Shown: in pieces, positions 7,652 to 16,355 of the stretch | How positions within the stretch are numbered: the first letter of the stretch is position 1 | How the letters are laid out: each line of letters opens with the position of its first letter | Assembly (NCBI RefSeq): GCF_001703635.1 | Contig: NZ_LQZT01000042.1 | Span: forward strand, 117,550 to 181,549 | Length of the DNA: 64,000 nucleotides | Direction: 5' to 3' | Source of the DNA: Parahoeflea olei | GTDB lineage: Bacteria; Pseudomonadota; Alphaproteobacteria; Rhizobiales; Rhizobiaceae | Made by a program: the position numbers and the translations under genes | The notes under the pieces: generated by a model | The model's input: only the letters and a program-made list of their open reading frames with translations | Databases searched by the model: none | Told to the model about the DNA's origin: nothing

Positions 7652-8401
7652 ATGGCGAAAGATGATCTCTTCACATTCGACCTTCGCGGATTCGAGAAGA
7701 CGATGAGCAGGGTCGAGAAGACGATTTTGCCGACGGCCCAGGCAGGCTTTCTCAATGGGATCGCGTTCAGTGCCAGGAAGGCGCTGCTCAAGCACGCTGA
7801 CGCCGTGATCGAGGGCAAGCCAACTACCTGGACGAAGAAAGGTTTCGTCGTCGACAAAGCCACCCCCGATTCCGTGGAAGCCACAGTCAGGCTCCAGCCG
7901 CAGCAAGCGGGCTACATGACGTACCTGATCAATGGTGGCATACGTCGCAAGGGCGACGTCGGGGCCACCCCATACGATGTCCTGACCGATGCCCCGGACA
8001 GCGAGAAGAATGCGTTCGGCAACCTTAAGCGCGGCTACCTGAAGAAGCTTTCAAGGCAGGCGCGGCTCGAGAAGACGAAGCGTGCTCGTCTTGCCGCCAA
8101 ACGCGACAAGCTCCGCAAGGCGGGCCAGCCCACGGCTCCTGCGAGCTGGGCCGCGAACAACCCGAACAAGCCCGGCATCTTCTTCGGCCGCGTGGGCAAT
8201 CAAAAGGGATATTGGCAGCGCGCGGCGATGCGCGACGGTGACTACAGGCTCAAGCTACTCGCACGGATGTCGGACGAGGCCGTCTACAAGCCGACGTTCA
8301 AGTGGGATGACACGATCTCTGCATCGGTCAGGGATTCGGATCCGGGGAAGATCTACCAGGCCGAGATCACGCGCGCACTCCGAAAGCTCAACGGCGGGTA
8401 A
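7652..8401 (+). CDS. Putative phage tail-completion-like protein (gpZ-like)
   Basis: The 249-residue basic protein starts with a helical segment containing FEKTMSRVEKTILPTAQAGF and continues with ALLKHAD, which resembles the N-terminal helix pair of minor tail proteins such as lambda gpZ. The middle is Lys/Arg-rich (residues 125-165). It lies 12 kb away from the tail genes, which argues against a simple tail role; it may be an accessory acquired with the methyltransferase that follows. The start is preceded by GAGGTGACGC. The family suggestion is weak. Confidence 0.4.
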   Translation: MAKDDLFTFDLRGFEKTMSRVEKTILPTAQAGFLNGIAFSARKALLKHADAVIEGKPTTWTKKGFVVDKATPDSVEATVRLQPQQAGYMTYLINGGIRRKGDVGATPYDVLTDAPDSEKNAFGNLKRGYLKKLSRQARLEKTKRARLAAKRDKLRKAGQPTAPASWAANNPNKPGIFFGRVGNQKGYWQRAAMRDGDYRLKLLARMSDEAVYKPTFKWDDTISASVRDSDPGKIYQAEITRALRKLNGG

Positions 8402-8473
8402 GCTGCCGGCGGCGTTTACCTGGGCTCAACGGTCCCACACTATGAACGGACAGATCCGTGATCGAGGTGGGGC

Positions 8474-10108
8474 ATGAAAGCGTTCGAGATTTACTCCGGT
8501 GTCGGCGGCATGGGCATCGGATTCGAGGCCGCAGGTATCCAAGTCAGCGGCGGTGTCGATGCCTGGGATCGCGTCGGCTACGTACGTTCCGCAAACGACA
8601 TGTTCTATCAATGGGCTGATGCCTCCGATCTGACGAGATTTGGTAGCGACCTTGCTCGGTACAACATGGACATCGTGATCGGCGGGCCTCCCTGCCAGGA
8701 TTTCGCGAAAGGTGGCAAGCGTCAGTCTGGTCAGAATGCCGCTTACACGCGCTCATTTGCGTTGCTCATAGCGACCGCTCGTCCCGAATGGTTTGTCTTC
8801 GAGAATGTGACGGAGGCAGCGGAAAGCGACGAATATTTTGATGCCCGAAGGATCTGGATGAAATCCGGGTACGGACTCACCGAGCTCTTCCTCGACGCAT
8901 CGCTGTACGGAGTGCCTCAAGCTAGGCATAGGCTCATCGTCATAGGACGCATCGGAGAAGGGCCTCAGTTCCTTGAGACGCCGATTCGACGGGCAGCTTC
9001 GAAAGAACCCCGGTCTGTAAGGAGCATCCTGGATCCTCTCGATCCCGACGACGCTCACCTGCTCGAGGTGGGCTACTACTACACCCGCGGCTACAAGGAT
9101 GGCGCTGGGGTGCGAAGCATCGACGAACCAGCACCTGGTATCAATCATACGTTCCGCGAGCCGCCCTATGGCAAGCACAAGACCATTGTGAATCCGAAGG
9201 ATAAGATCCACGCGACGGCGGCGCACGTCCTGACGCAGCAACAAATGGCTCGGCTCCAAGGTTTCCCGCGGAATTTCCGGTGGCAACCGAAAGATGGCCG
9301 GATAGCTATCGCGGATATCGACCAGATGATCGCCAATGCGGTGCCGCCCGCATTCGCCTATCACTTCGCGAAAGCTATCAGGGAGCGGCATGAGGACAAG
9401 TGCTTCCCGAAGATCAACAAGGTCTTCCGTCCGTATCTTCTGGAAACAACCGATCTCGACATACGCTCCGTCGACAACATCTGCAGTCGCGTCAACCGTG
9501 CGCGAAAGCTGCTGGAAGGCAGGACATATCCCGATGTCGATATCGAAGTGGCGATGCTCGATAGAGTATTCTATGCCATGCAGCGAGCGTGGGACGAGAA
9601 TGAGAAGCTGCCGGTGGATCAGCGGAAACCGAATGTTCCCAAACCGCTAGGAGTCCATCAGAAGTCCGACATGCGTGCCGCGCTCCGTCTATATGCGGCC
9701 ATGCCCAGGCCGAAATCCGACGTCGAGAAAGCCATAGCCAAGGGCGAAGCCAAGCGGAAAAAGGAGAAGAAGCGGCCACCACCGTTGTTTCCGCGTGCGA
9801 GAGCGCAGTGGAAGCCGAAGTGGACCATTGGCGACCTCTTGCACAGCCCGGTGCCGACCTACGGATCTGGCAAGCGTCTCCTGTCGTCACGGATCCGGCA
9901 GAAGACCGTCGAAGAAGCCTACCAGGCAGACCTTGCCGCACAGAATTTCGACCCGGATCCGCCTGATGACTACCGTCTGTCGCCGCCTGCAGGTGATCCT
10001 GCCGGGGACGAACGTCCAGACAACTGGAACGACCCGAGACACGATTCCGATTACCGCGCATTCGCGAAAGCCAGGATGGCAAAGAAGACTAGGAAGAAGC
10101 GCGACTGA
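8474..10108 (+). CDS. Orphan DNA cytosine-5 methyltransferase with long C-terminal tail
   Basis: Motifs of C5 methyltransferases are present in order: YSGVGGMGIGF (AdoMet binding, residues 7-17), GGPPCQDF (catalytic Cys, near 76), ENV near 109, QARHR near 150, LQGFP near 258 and ANAVPPAF near 287. The catalytic domain ends near residue 305; a further 240 residues, Lys/Arg- and Pro-rich, match nothing I recognise. The target-recognition stretch is short. No partner nuclease is adjacent, so it probably protects phage DNA from host restriction or regulates genes. Confidence 0.9.
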   Translation: MKAFEIYSGVGGMGIGFEAAGIQVSGGVDAWDRVGYVRSANDMFYQWADASDLTRFGSDLARYNMDIVIGGPPCQDFAKGGKRQSGQNAAYTRSFALLIATARPEWFVFENVTEAAESDEYFDARRIWMKSGYGLTELFLDASLYGVPQARHRLIVIGRIGEGPQFLETPIRRAASKEPRSVRSILDPLDPDDAHLLEVGYYYTRGYKDGAGVRSIDEPAPGINHTFREPPYGKHKTIVNPKDKIHATAAHVLTQQQMARLQGFPRNFRWQPKDGRIAIADIDQMIANAVPPAFAYHFAKAIRERHEDKCFPKINKVFRPYLLETTDLDIRSVDNICSRVNRARKLLEGRTYPDVDIEVAMLDRVFYAMQRAWDENEKLPVDQRKPNVPKPLGVHQKSDMRAALRLYAAMPRPKSDVEKAIAKGEAKRKKEKKRPPPLFPRARAQWKPKWTIGDLLHSPVPTYGSGKRLLSSRIRQKTVEEAYQADLAAQNFDPDPPDDYRLSPPAGDPAGDERPDNWNDPRHDSDYRAFAKARMAKKTRKKRD

Positions 10109-10163
10109 CTTGCCTCACGCGCCGCCGGCACAGACACTATTCCCGTAATCGAGGAGTGTCCGC

Positions 10164-10658
10164 ATGCCCGCAGCCGAACTGACAGTTGAACGATTTCCGA
10201 CCTGGTCGACCCGCGCCCGACGTCTTGCCGCGCCACGTGTCCACTGGGTTTCGCTCGGGGCGGAATACGACATCGCACATCTGACGCGGCTATGGCAGCT
10301 CATCATGCGATTCCGGCTCGAGTCTTTGCCGGACGACGGGCACGTGATGTGGCAGATCGCAGATGCTCTGCGCGGACGTCGCGGTGACGCTGTGCGGATC
10401 CGGGAAGGAATCGTCAGCATCGATCGTCGACATCTCAAGGACTTCCGAGATCAGATCGATTGGCTGTGGGATCACCTCGCGGACGAGCACGGTGAGCAGC
10501 GCTATCAATTCTCCCGCGACGTAGGGGATTTCGTGCGCATCGAGAGCGAGCAACCGCCGATCACCGATCTCGAGGATGCCAGGCGCGCCATCGACATCAT
10601 CAAGGCGCTCGATGACCTGCTGGCCGACAATGTCACGAAGCTATGGGAGGACGCGTGA
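10164..10658 (+). CDS. Hypothetical 164-residue phage protein
   Basis: A GAGGAGTG ribosome site precedes the ATG. The product is helical and highly charged, with alternating Arg and Asp/Glu and several Trp residues around positions 83-100. A variant of the promoter-like element (TTGCCT, 19-base spacer, CACTAT at 10135) lies just upstream. Its stop overlaps the next start as TGATG. No domain is recognised; it is the first of three overlapping small genes. Confidence 0.6.
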   Translation: MPAAELTVERFPTWSTRARRLAAPRVHWVSLGAEYDIAHLTRLWQLIMRFRLESLPDDGHVMWQIADALRGRRGDAVRIREGIVSIDRRHLKDFRDQIDWLWDHLADEHGEQRYQFSRDVGDFVRIESEQPPITDLEDARRAIDIIKALDDLLADNVTKLWEDA

Positions 10659-10948
10659 TGGTGTCGATCTCCACCGATTTGAACGAGTTTTCCGCCCGCA
10701 TCAACGGCACGCTGTCGGATATAGAACGTCTGCGCTCCCGCATTGCAGACGCGGGCCAGGATATTCACGAGCTCCGTATCCGGAACAATATTGGATTCGA
10801 GCACGAAGACGGACTGCTGGAAGCGAGCGGCTATGTCGGCTCGGCTGCTATGCATATGCAGTACGCCATCGACGAGCTGGCGATCATCGCGGAATCACTG
10901 AAAACAAGAGAGAACTCTGATGGCACCCCGCAAGCCGAAACCTGCTGA
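10658..10948 (+). CDS. Hypothetical 96-residue coiled-coil protein
   Basis: The ATG at 10658 overlaps the previous stop; an in-frame ATG five codons earlier is possible. The protein is helical with heptad-like Leu/Ile spacing between residues 10 and 45 and again near the C-terminus, so it may be a small coiled-coil or four-helix protein. It overlaps the next gene by 29 bases. Function unknown. Confidence 0.55.
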   Translation: MVSISTDLNEFSARINGTLSDIERLRSRIADAGQDIHELRIRNNIGFEHEDGLLEASGYVGSAAMHMQYAIDELAIIAESLKTRENSDGTPQAETC

Positions 10949-11252
10949 CCCCGCAGCCGTCGCCGAGCCGATCATCGAGCAGCCGGTCATCCACTATCTG
11001 CCGAATCCTGTAACCGTCGCCCACACGACACCGCGCACTCGCGACGAGATCGCGATCCGGGATGCCGTCCGCGCACGGCTGTCCGCGGTCGAGACAGCTA
11101 TCGTGGATTTCGTGTCGGAGAAGACGGCGGAAGGATTCAGCCTCGACGACATCAACAGTCTGTACGCCGTCGAGTTGCCTATCCTTTTCGGATATCGCAT
11201 CGATGGAGGGCGGATCCGGGCGCAGTACGACGGGCAGATCGTGGAGCGGTAG
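10920..11252 (+). CDS. Hypothetical 110-residue protein
   Basis: The product has a Pro/Lys-rich, probably flexible N-terminus (residues 1-45) and a compact C-terminal part. It ends one base before the convergent AbiEii-type gene. It is the last gene of the three-gene plus-strand group and has no recognised motif. Confidence 0.55.
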   Translation: MAPRKPKPADPAAVAEPIIEQPVIHYLPNPVTVAHTTPRTRDEIAIRDAVRARLSAVETAIVDFVSEKTAEGFSLDDINSLYAVELPILFGYRIDGGRIRAQYDGQIVER

Positions 11253-11253
11253 G

Positions 11254-12126
11254 TCAGTTGTAGGCTGGCGCGTAGGCCGGAGTCAGCTTGTCGCTGAAAT
11301 ACGTCCTCAGCTCGTCGACCACGATGCCGAAGTCCTGCGGCCAGCCGGTGACCTTGTTCTTCCTCAGGTGCCGCTCCCACTCAGACTGCTTGGCCTTCGA
11401 GAACACGGGCATCAGTCCCTCAGGTGTTTCCTGTGGCATCTCCGTCCGGCACTGGCTGAAGGTGTGCTCGATCGCATTCCGCACCTTCTCAGGATCGAAT
11501 CCTTTGCGGCTGAGAAGCACTAGATCCCGGTAATCCTTCATCCTGGTATTCGTCAGCCCTCTGGTGACGATGCCGTGCAGCTTCTCAGCCATGCAGTACT
11601 CCCACGGCTGAGCCTTTATCGTCGCCGACGTCTGGCCTTCGAGCATCGGGATGATCGGGAGTTCCCGCAGTCCTATCGGCGGCTCTCCGCCTATGCTGAT
11701 ATCGGCGTAGGTCGTGACGCGCGTCTTGCCGAGGAATCCCGTGATGTAGATGCGCAGGCCACGGTACTCGCTGTGCTCGTGTTCCAGCTCCGACGTCTTG
11801 GTGATCTCGAACCGGAATCCGTCGCTATCTTCGACCGTCACCGCGCGCTGGAAGAGATCGAGGATATCCTCGTGCGAACGGACTTCGTAGGTGTGAAGGT
11901 CGATGTCGCTCGTCGGGCGATCCATGTCCGACATCGTTGGGCACCAGTGATAGAGACAGCCGCCTGTGACAACCAGGTGACGACCTTCTTCGAACGCCTG
12001 CAGTCGGCATGCCAGACGCTCTTGCGCATACCTCTGGAAGCCCTGGGGGACATCCTGACCGCGATTCCTGAAGCGGGCGTTCAGCTTCGCTGCATTCCGT
12101 TCGCCGATGGTGTGCGTATCCGACAT
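11254..12126 (-). CDS. abiEii: AbiEii/AbiGii-type nucleotidyltransferase toxin
   Basis: This 290-residue protein has the DNA-polymerase-beta-fold signature of type IV toxins: a GGCLYHW turn near residue 50, then TSDIDLHTYE supplying the catalytic Asp pair near 70, and the family hallmark EYCMAEKLHGIV followed by TRMKDYRDLVLL around residues 180-205. Such toxins transfer nucleotides onto acceptors, for some members tRNA, and arrest growth on phage infection. The ATG at 12126 has GGAGAGCG just upstream; an ATG at 12189 is less likely. It follows its presumed antitoxin gene by 84 bases. Confidence 0.85.
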   Translation of the reverse strand: MSDTHTIGERNAAKLNARFRNRGQDVPQGFQRYAQERLACRLQAFEEGRHLVVTGGCLYHWCPTMSDMDRPTSDIDLHTYEVRSHEDILDLFQRAVTVEDSDGFRFEITKTSELEHEHSEYRGLRIYITGFLGKTRVTTYADISIGGEPPIGLRELPIIPMLEGQTSATIKAQPWEYCMAEKLHGIVTRGLTNTRMKDYRDLVLLSRKGFDPEKVRNAIEHTFSQCRTEMPQETPEGLMPVFSKAKQSEWERHLRKNKVTGWPQDFGIVVDELRTYFSDKLTPAYAPAYN

Positions 12127-12210
12127 TTTCGCTCTCCAAAACATCACGTAGTGATCTCTTGATGAGCATGGTTGTCGTCGGCCGTGCATGGCGCAAACGC
12201 GCCGGCGGCT

Positions 12211-12879
12211 TTAGATGAAATGGCGGAGGTAGTAGTAGACTTGGTCGGCAGGCTTCTCTCCGCGCTCCCGAGCCTTCATCCTCAGGAGCACGACATCCGG
12301 GCGCGTGCCACCATCAGCGAAGGCACCGCGGTAGCACTCCTCGACGTCGTCGATGCCGAACATGGATTCATTGATCGCCAGCTCGAGCAACGTCCTCTCC
12401 GCCGACGCGACACGATACGGCCGCCCATCCGTGTCCTCCCTGACTTCCACGCCCCATGGCAAGTCGACGCCGTGGATCCACTCCAGATCGAAGTCCTGCC
12501 ACTTCGGTGGTTGCGGCATCCGCTCGGGCTGGGAGAGCTGCCGGAACCCGTGGCTGTTCGCCGATGTCCATCCCCGGGCGATCGCTGACTGCATGCCCGT
12601 GATGTGCGCATTCGGAAATGCGGCGCAGAGATCGGCCCAGTCGGCCTGAGCGGCGTACGAGTCCAGCAACTCGGCATCGCGACCTGTCGTCGTGCGGGAT
12701 TGCCCGAGCCATTCCTGGGCGCGTGCGGTCATTGCGTCTTTGACGCCGACCTCGCCGGAGCGAAGGCGTTTCGCTGTGCGCTCGGAGACGTCGAGCACGG
12801 CGGCGAGCTGGGGAGCAGACAGACCGGACGCGGAAAGCCATCTCTGGAAGTCGTCCGTTGTCCATACCCGCCTAGCCAT
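12211..12879 (-). CDS. abiEi: AbiEi-type antitoxin/transcriptional repressor
   Basis: Residues 5-45 form a helix-turn-helix (FQRWLSASGLSAPQLAAVL then SERTAKRLRSG), and the remaining 180 residues resemble the C-terminal domain of AbiEi-like antitoxins, including an ERTLLELA segment near residue 162. It is immediately upstream of the nucleotidyltransferase toxin on the same strand, the standard order. AbiEi proteins repress the operon and counter the toxin without direct protein contact. The ATG at 12879 is preceded by GGAG at a good distance. Confidence 0.75.
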   Translation of the reverse strand: MARRVWTTDDFQRWLSASGLSAPQLAAVLDVSERTAKRLRSGEVGVKDAMTARAQEWLGQSRTTTGRDAELLDSYAAQADWADLCAAFPNAHITGMQSAIARGWTSANSHGFRQLSQPERMPQPPKWQDFDLEWIHGVDLPWGVEVREDTDGRPYRVASAERTLLELAINESMFGIDDVEECYRGAFADGGTRPDVVLLRMKARERGEKPADQVYYYLRHFI

Positions 12880-12973
12880 AGCCGTCTCCGTCAGTCTCAA
12901 TGACTACTGGGTGACAGAAAAGTGGCACCCAGTCAACGCGGAGGATGGAGGAATGGTTACGGATGTGCGATCG

Positions 12974-13255
12974 TTACGCGTTGCCAGTTCGGAATTTCGA
13001 AGGCGCGAGCATGTGCATCTTGTGGCCGTGCGGCCAGTAGATCAGGAACGTGGCCTCCCCGAACTGATCGGAGGTGCAGCGCAATTCGACTGGGATATCC
13101 CTAATGATGGGCTCACCGTTCTTCTCCGACTGGGTGACAAGGATTTCCTGCAGGGGTGCGGGCACCTCTATCATGGCAAGTTCCGAGAGCGGGTACCGCT
13201 GGTCGATGAACGGATAGTCGCCATCCGGGAGGACTGGATTTGGTAAAGTCGCCAA
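12974..13255 (-). CDS. Hypothetical protein downstream of the EcoRII-type nuclease
   Basis: A TTG at 13255 is the only usable start, because an in-frame stop lies just upstream. The 93-residue product is a small Pro-rich soluble protein beginning MATLPNPVLPDGDYP. It follows the restriction nuclease gene by nine bases on the same strand, so it belongs to the restriction-modification operon. No controller-type helix-turn-helix is visible. Function unknown; a role linked to the restriction cassette is only positional. Confidence 0.5.
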   Translation of the reverse strand: MATLPNPVLPDGDYPFIDQRYPLSELAMIEVPAPLQEILVTQSEKNGEPIIRDIPVELRCTSDQFGEATFLIYWPHGHKMHMLAPSKFRTGNA

Positions 13256-13264
13256 TGTCGTTTC

Positions 13265-14491
13265 TCATGCTGTGCGGACGTCGCCGATGAACTCCTCGAG
13301 AGTTATCAGATGCGGTCGGACGGCCTCTGGATAGGAACCGTGTATACCAGACGGCACAACGAGGCGAACACCCGCTTCGACCATCTCGTTGAACTGCGGT
13401 TCCGACACGCCCTCCTGCAGGGTCAACAGGTGCTTCGTCTGAATGCGGTCGGCCTCGTTGATAATCTGCCGCCATCGGTCCTTGCAGGTCGTTTTCGCGG
13501 CGAGCATGCGCAAGCGGTTGGCTGGAAACGAATTGTCCTCGTACGCCGCAACGCTTGGGAACAAGAAATCCGGCCTCTTGTTGATTTCGATGAGGGGGTT
13601 GTGCACGAACGCCGTCCCCGGTGCCAGACCCTCTTCTTCGAGGAGAGCTGCGGTGTGATATTCCAAGGACTTCCCGGCTCGGGACTTGCGGCTCTGTAGG
13701 ATGGTGTTTGCCATCCCCAAAAACCCGTCGATCGAGTGGAATCCTTCTTTGATCTTCGGCAGCCAAGAAGCCTCTTCGATGCTTTTAAAGATCTCGAACT
13801 CGCAGGCGCGTCGAAGCATCAGTCGGACATCGACGGGCATGGCGCTTGCCGGACGCAAGCTGATCGTCCTCTCGATGATTTCTCGTCCTGTCGGAAACGC
13901 GGTCAACCATGCTTCAGGTATCTCGCTTGGCTGCAGCCAGCATGACGCGCGGCTCGGCACTGCCGTGAAGAGATCAGCTTGCGGATCCGAAACGCCTGGC
14001 CTCCAGATCACGGGAATCTTAGGCTCAACCGGACCCAGACGCTCTTCCACGAAGTCCGCCTCCGTCCCTTCGCCGCCGCATACCCAGACGTGGCATTCAG
14101 CCGGTGAGGTTTCGGTCTCGACCTTGAAAGCAAAGATCGCGAGTGCACCAGTGCTGTCGGGATCGAGGAGAGCAGACTGAGCGCCACCGAAGCCCGTCAG
14201 GCGCGTTTCGTTTCTCGTGCCGCCGTGTAGCTTGCCGTTGTACCAGATAGCTCTGATCGTTCTGACTTCCGGATGGGAGTCGAGATACAACTCGAAGAAG
14301 GCGTCGGGTCTTTCGACCTCTGGGCGATTGATGCTCGGGAGAACTTCGAACAACACCTGCTTGGGAATGTATGGCCCAGCCTGGTGGCTCTTGTTGGCTA
14401 GCGTGTCATTGCCGGAAAGGCGTTTCGCATACCACAGATAGCCCGGCTTTCCGAAGTCGGCCATCCAATCACTCAGGTCGGCAATCGCCAT
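13265..14491 (-). CDS. EcoRII-type type IIE restriction endonuclease
   Basis: The 408-residue length and motifs closely follow EcoRII. The N-terminal effector half has KRLSGNDTLANKSHQAGPYI, PSINR, GTRNETRLTGFG and DPDSTGALAIFAFK. The catalytic half has SRKSRAGKSLEYH near 260, KRPDFLFPS near 300, AAKTTCKDRWRQI near 327 and VRLVVPSGIH near 370; these hold the Glu, Asp and Lys of the nuclease core. EcoRII cuts CCWGG and needs two sites. It lies downstream of Vsr and Dcm with overlapping ends, so all three form one operon. Specificity is inferred from family and partners. Confidence 0.92.
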   Translation of the reverse strand: MAIADLSDWMADFGKPGYLWYAKRLSGNDTLANKSHQAGPYIPKQVLFEVLPSINRPEVERPDAFFELYLDSHPEVRTIRAIWYNGKLHGGTRNETRLTGFGGAQSALLDPDSTGALAIFAFKVETETSPAECHVWVCGGEGTEADFVEERLGPVEPKIPVIWRPGVSDPQADLFTAVPSRASCWLQPSEIPEAWLTAFPTGREIIERTISLRPASAMPVDVRLMLRRACEFEIFKSIEEASWLPKIKEGFHSIDGFLGMANTILQSRKSRAGKSLEYHTAALLEEEGLAPGTAFVHNPLIEINKRPDFLFPSVAAYEDNSFPANRLRMLAAKTTCKDRWRQIINEADRIQTKHLLTLQEGVSEPQFNEMVEAGVRLVVPSGIHGSYPEAVRPHLITLEEFIGDVRTA

Positions 14492-14945
14492 CCCGTATCC
14501 CCTCGATTTCCCCTGTCGACTCCGCTGATTCGAGCCACGCCCGGATCCTGTCGATTACAACGGGAAATGGCAATCGGGTCCGTCCTTTGAGCGCGCATTC
14601 CCACACCGTCAGATGCCGCCATCCCAATGCTTGAAGCTCGTTTCGGACACGCTTGTCACGCTGCCGGTTGCCTTCGATCTTCTCGGCCCAGAACTCGGTG
14701 CGCGACGACGGCAGCTTGAAAAGATGGCAATCGTGCCCGTGCCAATAGCAGCCATCCACGAAGACCACGGCCTTGCGCGCCGGAAAGACGAGATCGGGTT
14801 TTCCTGGGAGCCGCTTGTCGTGGATCCGGTAGCGCCACCCGAGTGCGAACAGCGCCTTCCGGATGGCGATCTCGGGCTGCGTGTTCTTGCCCTTGATGCC
14901 AGCCATCATCTGACTGCGCCTTTCAGGCGAAACAACGTCCGTCAT
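14469..14945 (-). CDS. vsr: Very short patch repair endonuclease Vsr
   Basis: Vsr nicks DNA 5' of the T in T:G mismatches made by deamination of 5-methylcytosine in Dcm sites. The 158-residue protein matches in length and shows MAGIKGKNTQPE near residue 14, GKPDLVFP with the catalytic Asp near 51, FVDGCYWHGHDC near 62 and RDKRVRNELQALGW near 95. It overlaps the methyltransferase stop as TGATG and overlaps the nuclease start by 23 bases, so expression is coupled. Confidence 0.95.
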   Translation of the reverse strand: MTDVVSPERRSQMMAGIKGKNTQPEIAIRKALFALGWRYRIHDKRLPGKPDLVFPARKAVVFVDGCYWHGHDCHLFKLPSSRTEFWAEKIEGNRQRDKRVRNELQALGWRHLTVWECALKGRTRLPFPVVIDRIRAWLESAESTGEIEGIRDGDCRPE

Positions 14946-16189
14946 CAGGCGCGCTTGAGGATGACTTCTTCAACCTCTTGGTAGTCAAGGATATACGGCT
15001 TCATGAGTTCGGCCACGGCCTTGACCGCGGGAACGGCTACGCTGTTTCCGAACTGGCGATAAGCCTGGGTGTCAGAAACCGGGATGCGGAAGTTGCTCTC
15101 TCCCGGGCCGTCGAATCCCATCAGCCGAGCGCATTCGCGCGGCGTGAGGCGGCGCGGATTGCGGCCGTCGCCGCGGCTGATCAGGATCTCGGAGCCGTCC
15201 TTGTGATAGCGCGCCGACAGCGTTCGAGAGATGCCCTCTGGTCCGAACAAGCCGAAGCCGAAGCCATTGCCCGCAGCCTTATGCTTAGCCGCGTAGGCCT
15301 GCAGATAAGCCCACAGCTTGTCAGTCAAGGTGTACTTGTCGGAGACGCGACCGATGTTACCGTCTGTATACGGCTTCTCCGGAGCTTCCTCGCCATTTTC
15401 TGGATGCAGAATGGTCTTCAGCGTCGGCCCCTTCAGGACATCGGGAATCTGCAGGTCTTCGAAATTGAAGCCCTGATCCTGCCGAAAGCCCACGATGAAG
15501 ATGCGTTCACGGTGCTGCGGCAGCCACGATTTCGCATCGAGAACCTTGTACTTGATCGTGTAGCCGAGCTGGTTCTCCAACACGTCCTTGATTACCGAGA
15601 ACGTTCTTCCCTTGTCGTGGTTGACGAGGTTCTTGACGTTTTCGAGCAGGAAAGCCTTCGGCCTCTTCGCCTCAAGGATCCGCTGGATTTCGAAGAACAG
15701 TGTGCCCTGTGTCTCGCATGCGAATCCATGAGGACGGCCCAAAGCGTTCTTCTTGCTGACGCCTGCGATCGAGAAGCTCTGGCACGGGAAACCTCCGAGC
15801 AGGACGTCGTGATCGGGGATGTCGTCGACATGAAGCTGGCGGATATCGCCGTGGATTTCGTGCTGGTCGTCCGGGTAATTCGCGCGATACGTCTGCTGAC
15901 TATGCTTGTCCCACTCGCAGGTCAGCACGCATTTGCCGCCGATGGCATCGAACCCCCGCCGAAGCCCTCCAATGCCCGCGAAGAGGTCGATAAAGGTGAA
16001 GGAGTGCTCCGCCGACGCAGCCGGGCAGCGCTGCTGTCGCAAGAACTCAAGCTTGTCCATAACGACCTTCCGCGGCACGTTTTCGCCGCTCTCCCAGCGG
16101 TAGACCTGACGCTCGTTATAACCCAGGAGTTCGGCTGCTTCAGGAACGCTCAGGCCAGCCTTCTGGCGGAGGGTAGAGAAATAGGACAT
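14945..16189 (-). CDS. dcm: Dcm-type cytosine-5 methyltransferase with N-terminal HTH
   Basis: Residues 1-52 are an XRE-like helix-turn-helix (LSVPEAAELLGYNERQVYRW) of the kind M.EcoRII/SsoII enzymes use to repress their own promoters. The catalytic part has DLFAGIGGLRRGF near 67, GGFPCQSFS near 133, ENVKN near 180, QHRERIFIVG near 222 and FGNSVAVPAV near 385. It would methylate the inner C of CCWGG, protecting against the adjacent EcoRII-type enzyme. GAGGTGAAGC precedes the ATG. The divergent promoter region at 16190-16355 holds a dyad suited to self-repression. Confidence 0.93.
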   Translation of the reverse strand: MSYFSTLRQKAGLSVPEAAELLGYNERQVYRWESGENVPRKVVMDKLEFLRQQRCPAASAEHSFTFIDLFAGIGGLRRGFDAIGGKCVLTCEWDKHSQQTYRANYPDDQHEIHGDIRQLHVDDIPDHDVLLGGFPCQSFSIAGVSKKNALGRPHGFACETQGTLFFEIQRILEAKRPKAFLLENVKNLVNHDKGRTFSVIKDVLENQLGYTIKYKVLDAKSWLPQHRERIFIVGFRQDQGFNFEDLQIPDVLKGPTLKTILHPENGEEAPEKPYTDGNIGRVSDKYTLTDKLWAYLQAYAAKHKAAGNGFGFGLFGPEGISRTLSARYHKDGSEILISRGDGRNPRRLTPRECARLMGFDGPGESNFRIPVSDTQAYRQFGNSVAVPAVKAVAELMKPYILDYQEVEEVILKRA

Positions 16190-16257
16190 GCTTCACCTCG
16201 TATTCGCTGGGACTCTTTCTGACATCCCGGCACGATTCTACCAATAGAACGGAAAGA

Positions 16258-16277
16258 GAACATTAACAAGATTGTTC
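16258..16277. promoter_or_regulatory. Dyad in the dcm upstream region
   Basis: GAACA and TGTTC flank a 10-base AT-rich spacer, 70 bases before the methyltransferase start codon. Autogenous repression through the N-terminal HTH of the methyltransferase is a reasonable expectation from the EcoRII/SsoII family, and this is the best symmetric candidate seen in the gap. Confidence 0.4.
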
Positions 16278-16294
16278 CGGATTTGTGCCGGCGT

Positions 16295-16323
16295 TTGCGC
16301 GCGGCACCGATTGCCCACACCAT
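16295..16323 (+). promoter_or_regulatory. Promoter-like element, family member 2
   Basis: TTGCGC, 17 bases, CACCAT. The preceding GCCGGCGT block is also shared with the elements at 16782 and 18147, showing that these three copies are related over more than 40 bases. The gene at 16356 starts 33 bases downstream. Confidence 0.55.
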
Positions 16324-16355
16324 CTTCCTTAGGCACCGAACAGAGGGAGGGTGAT

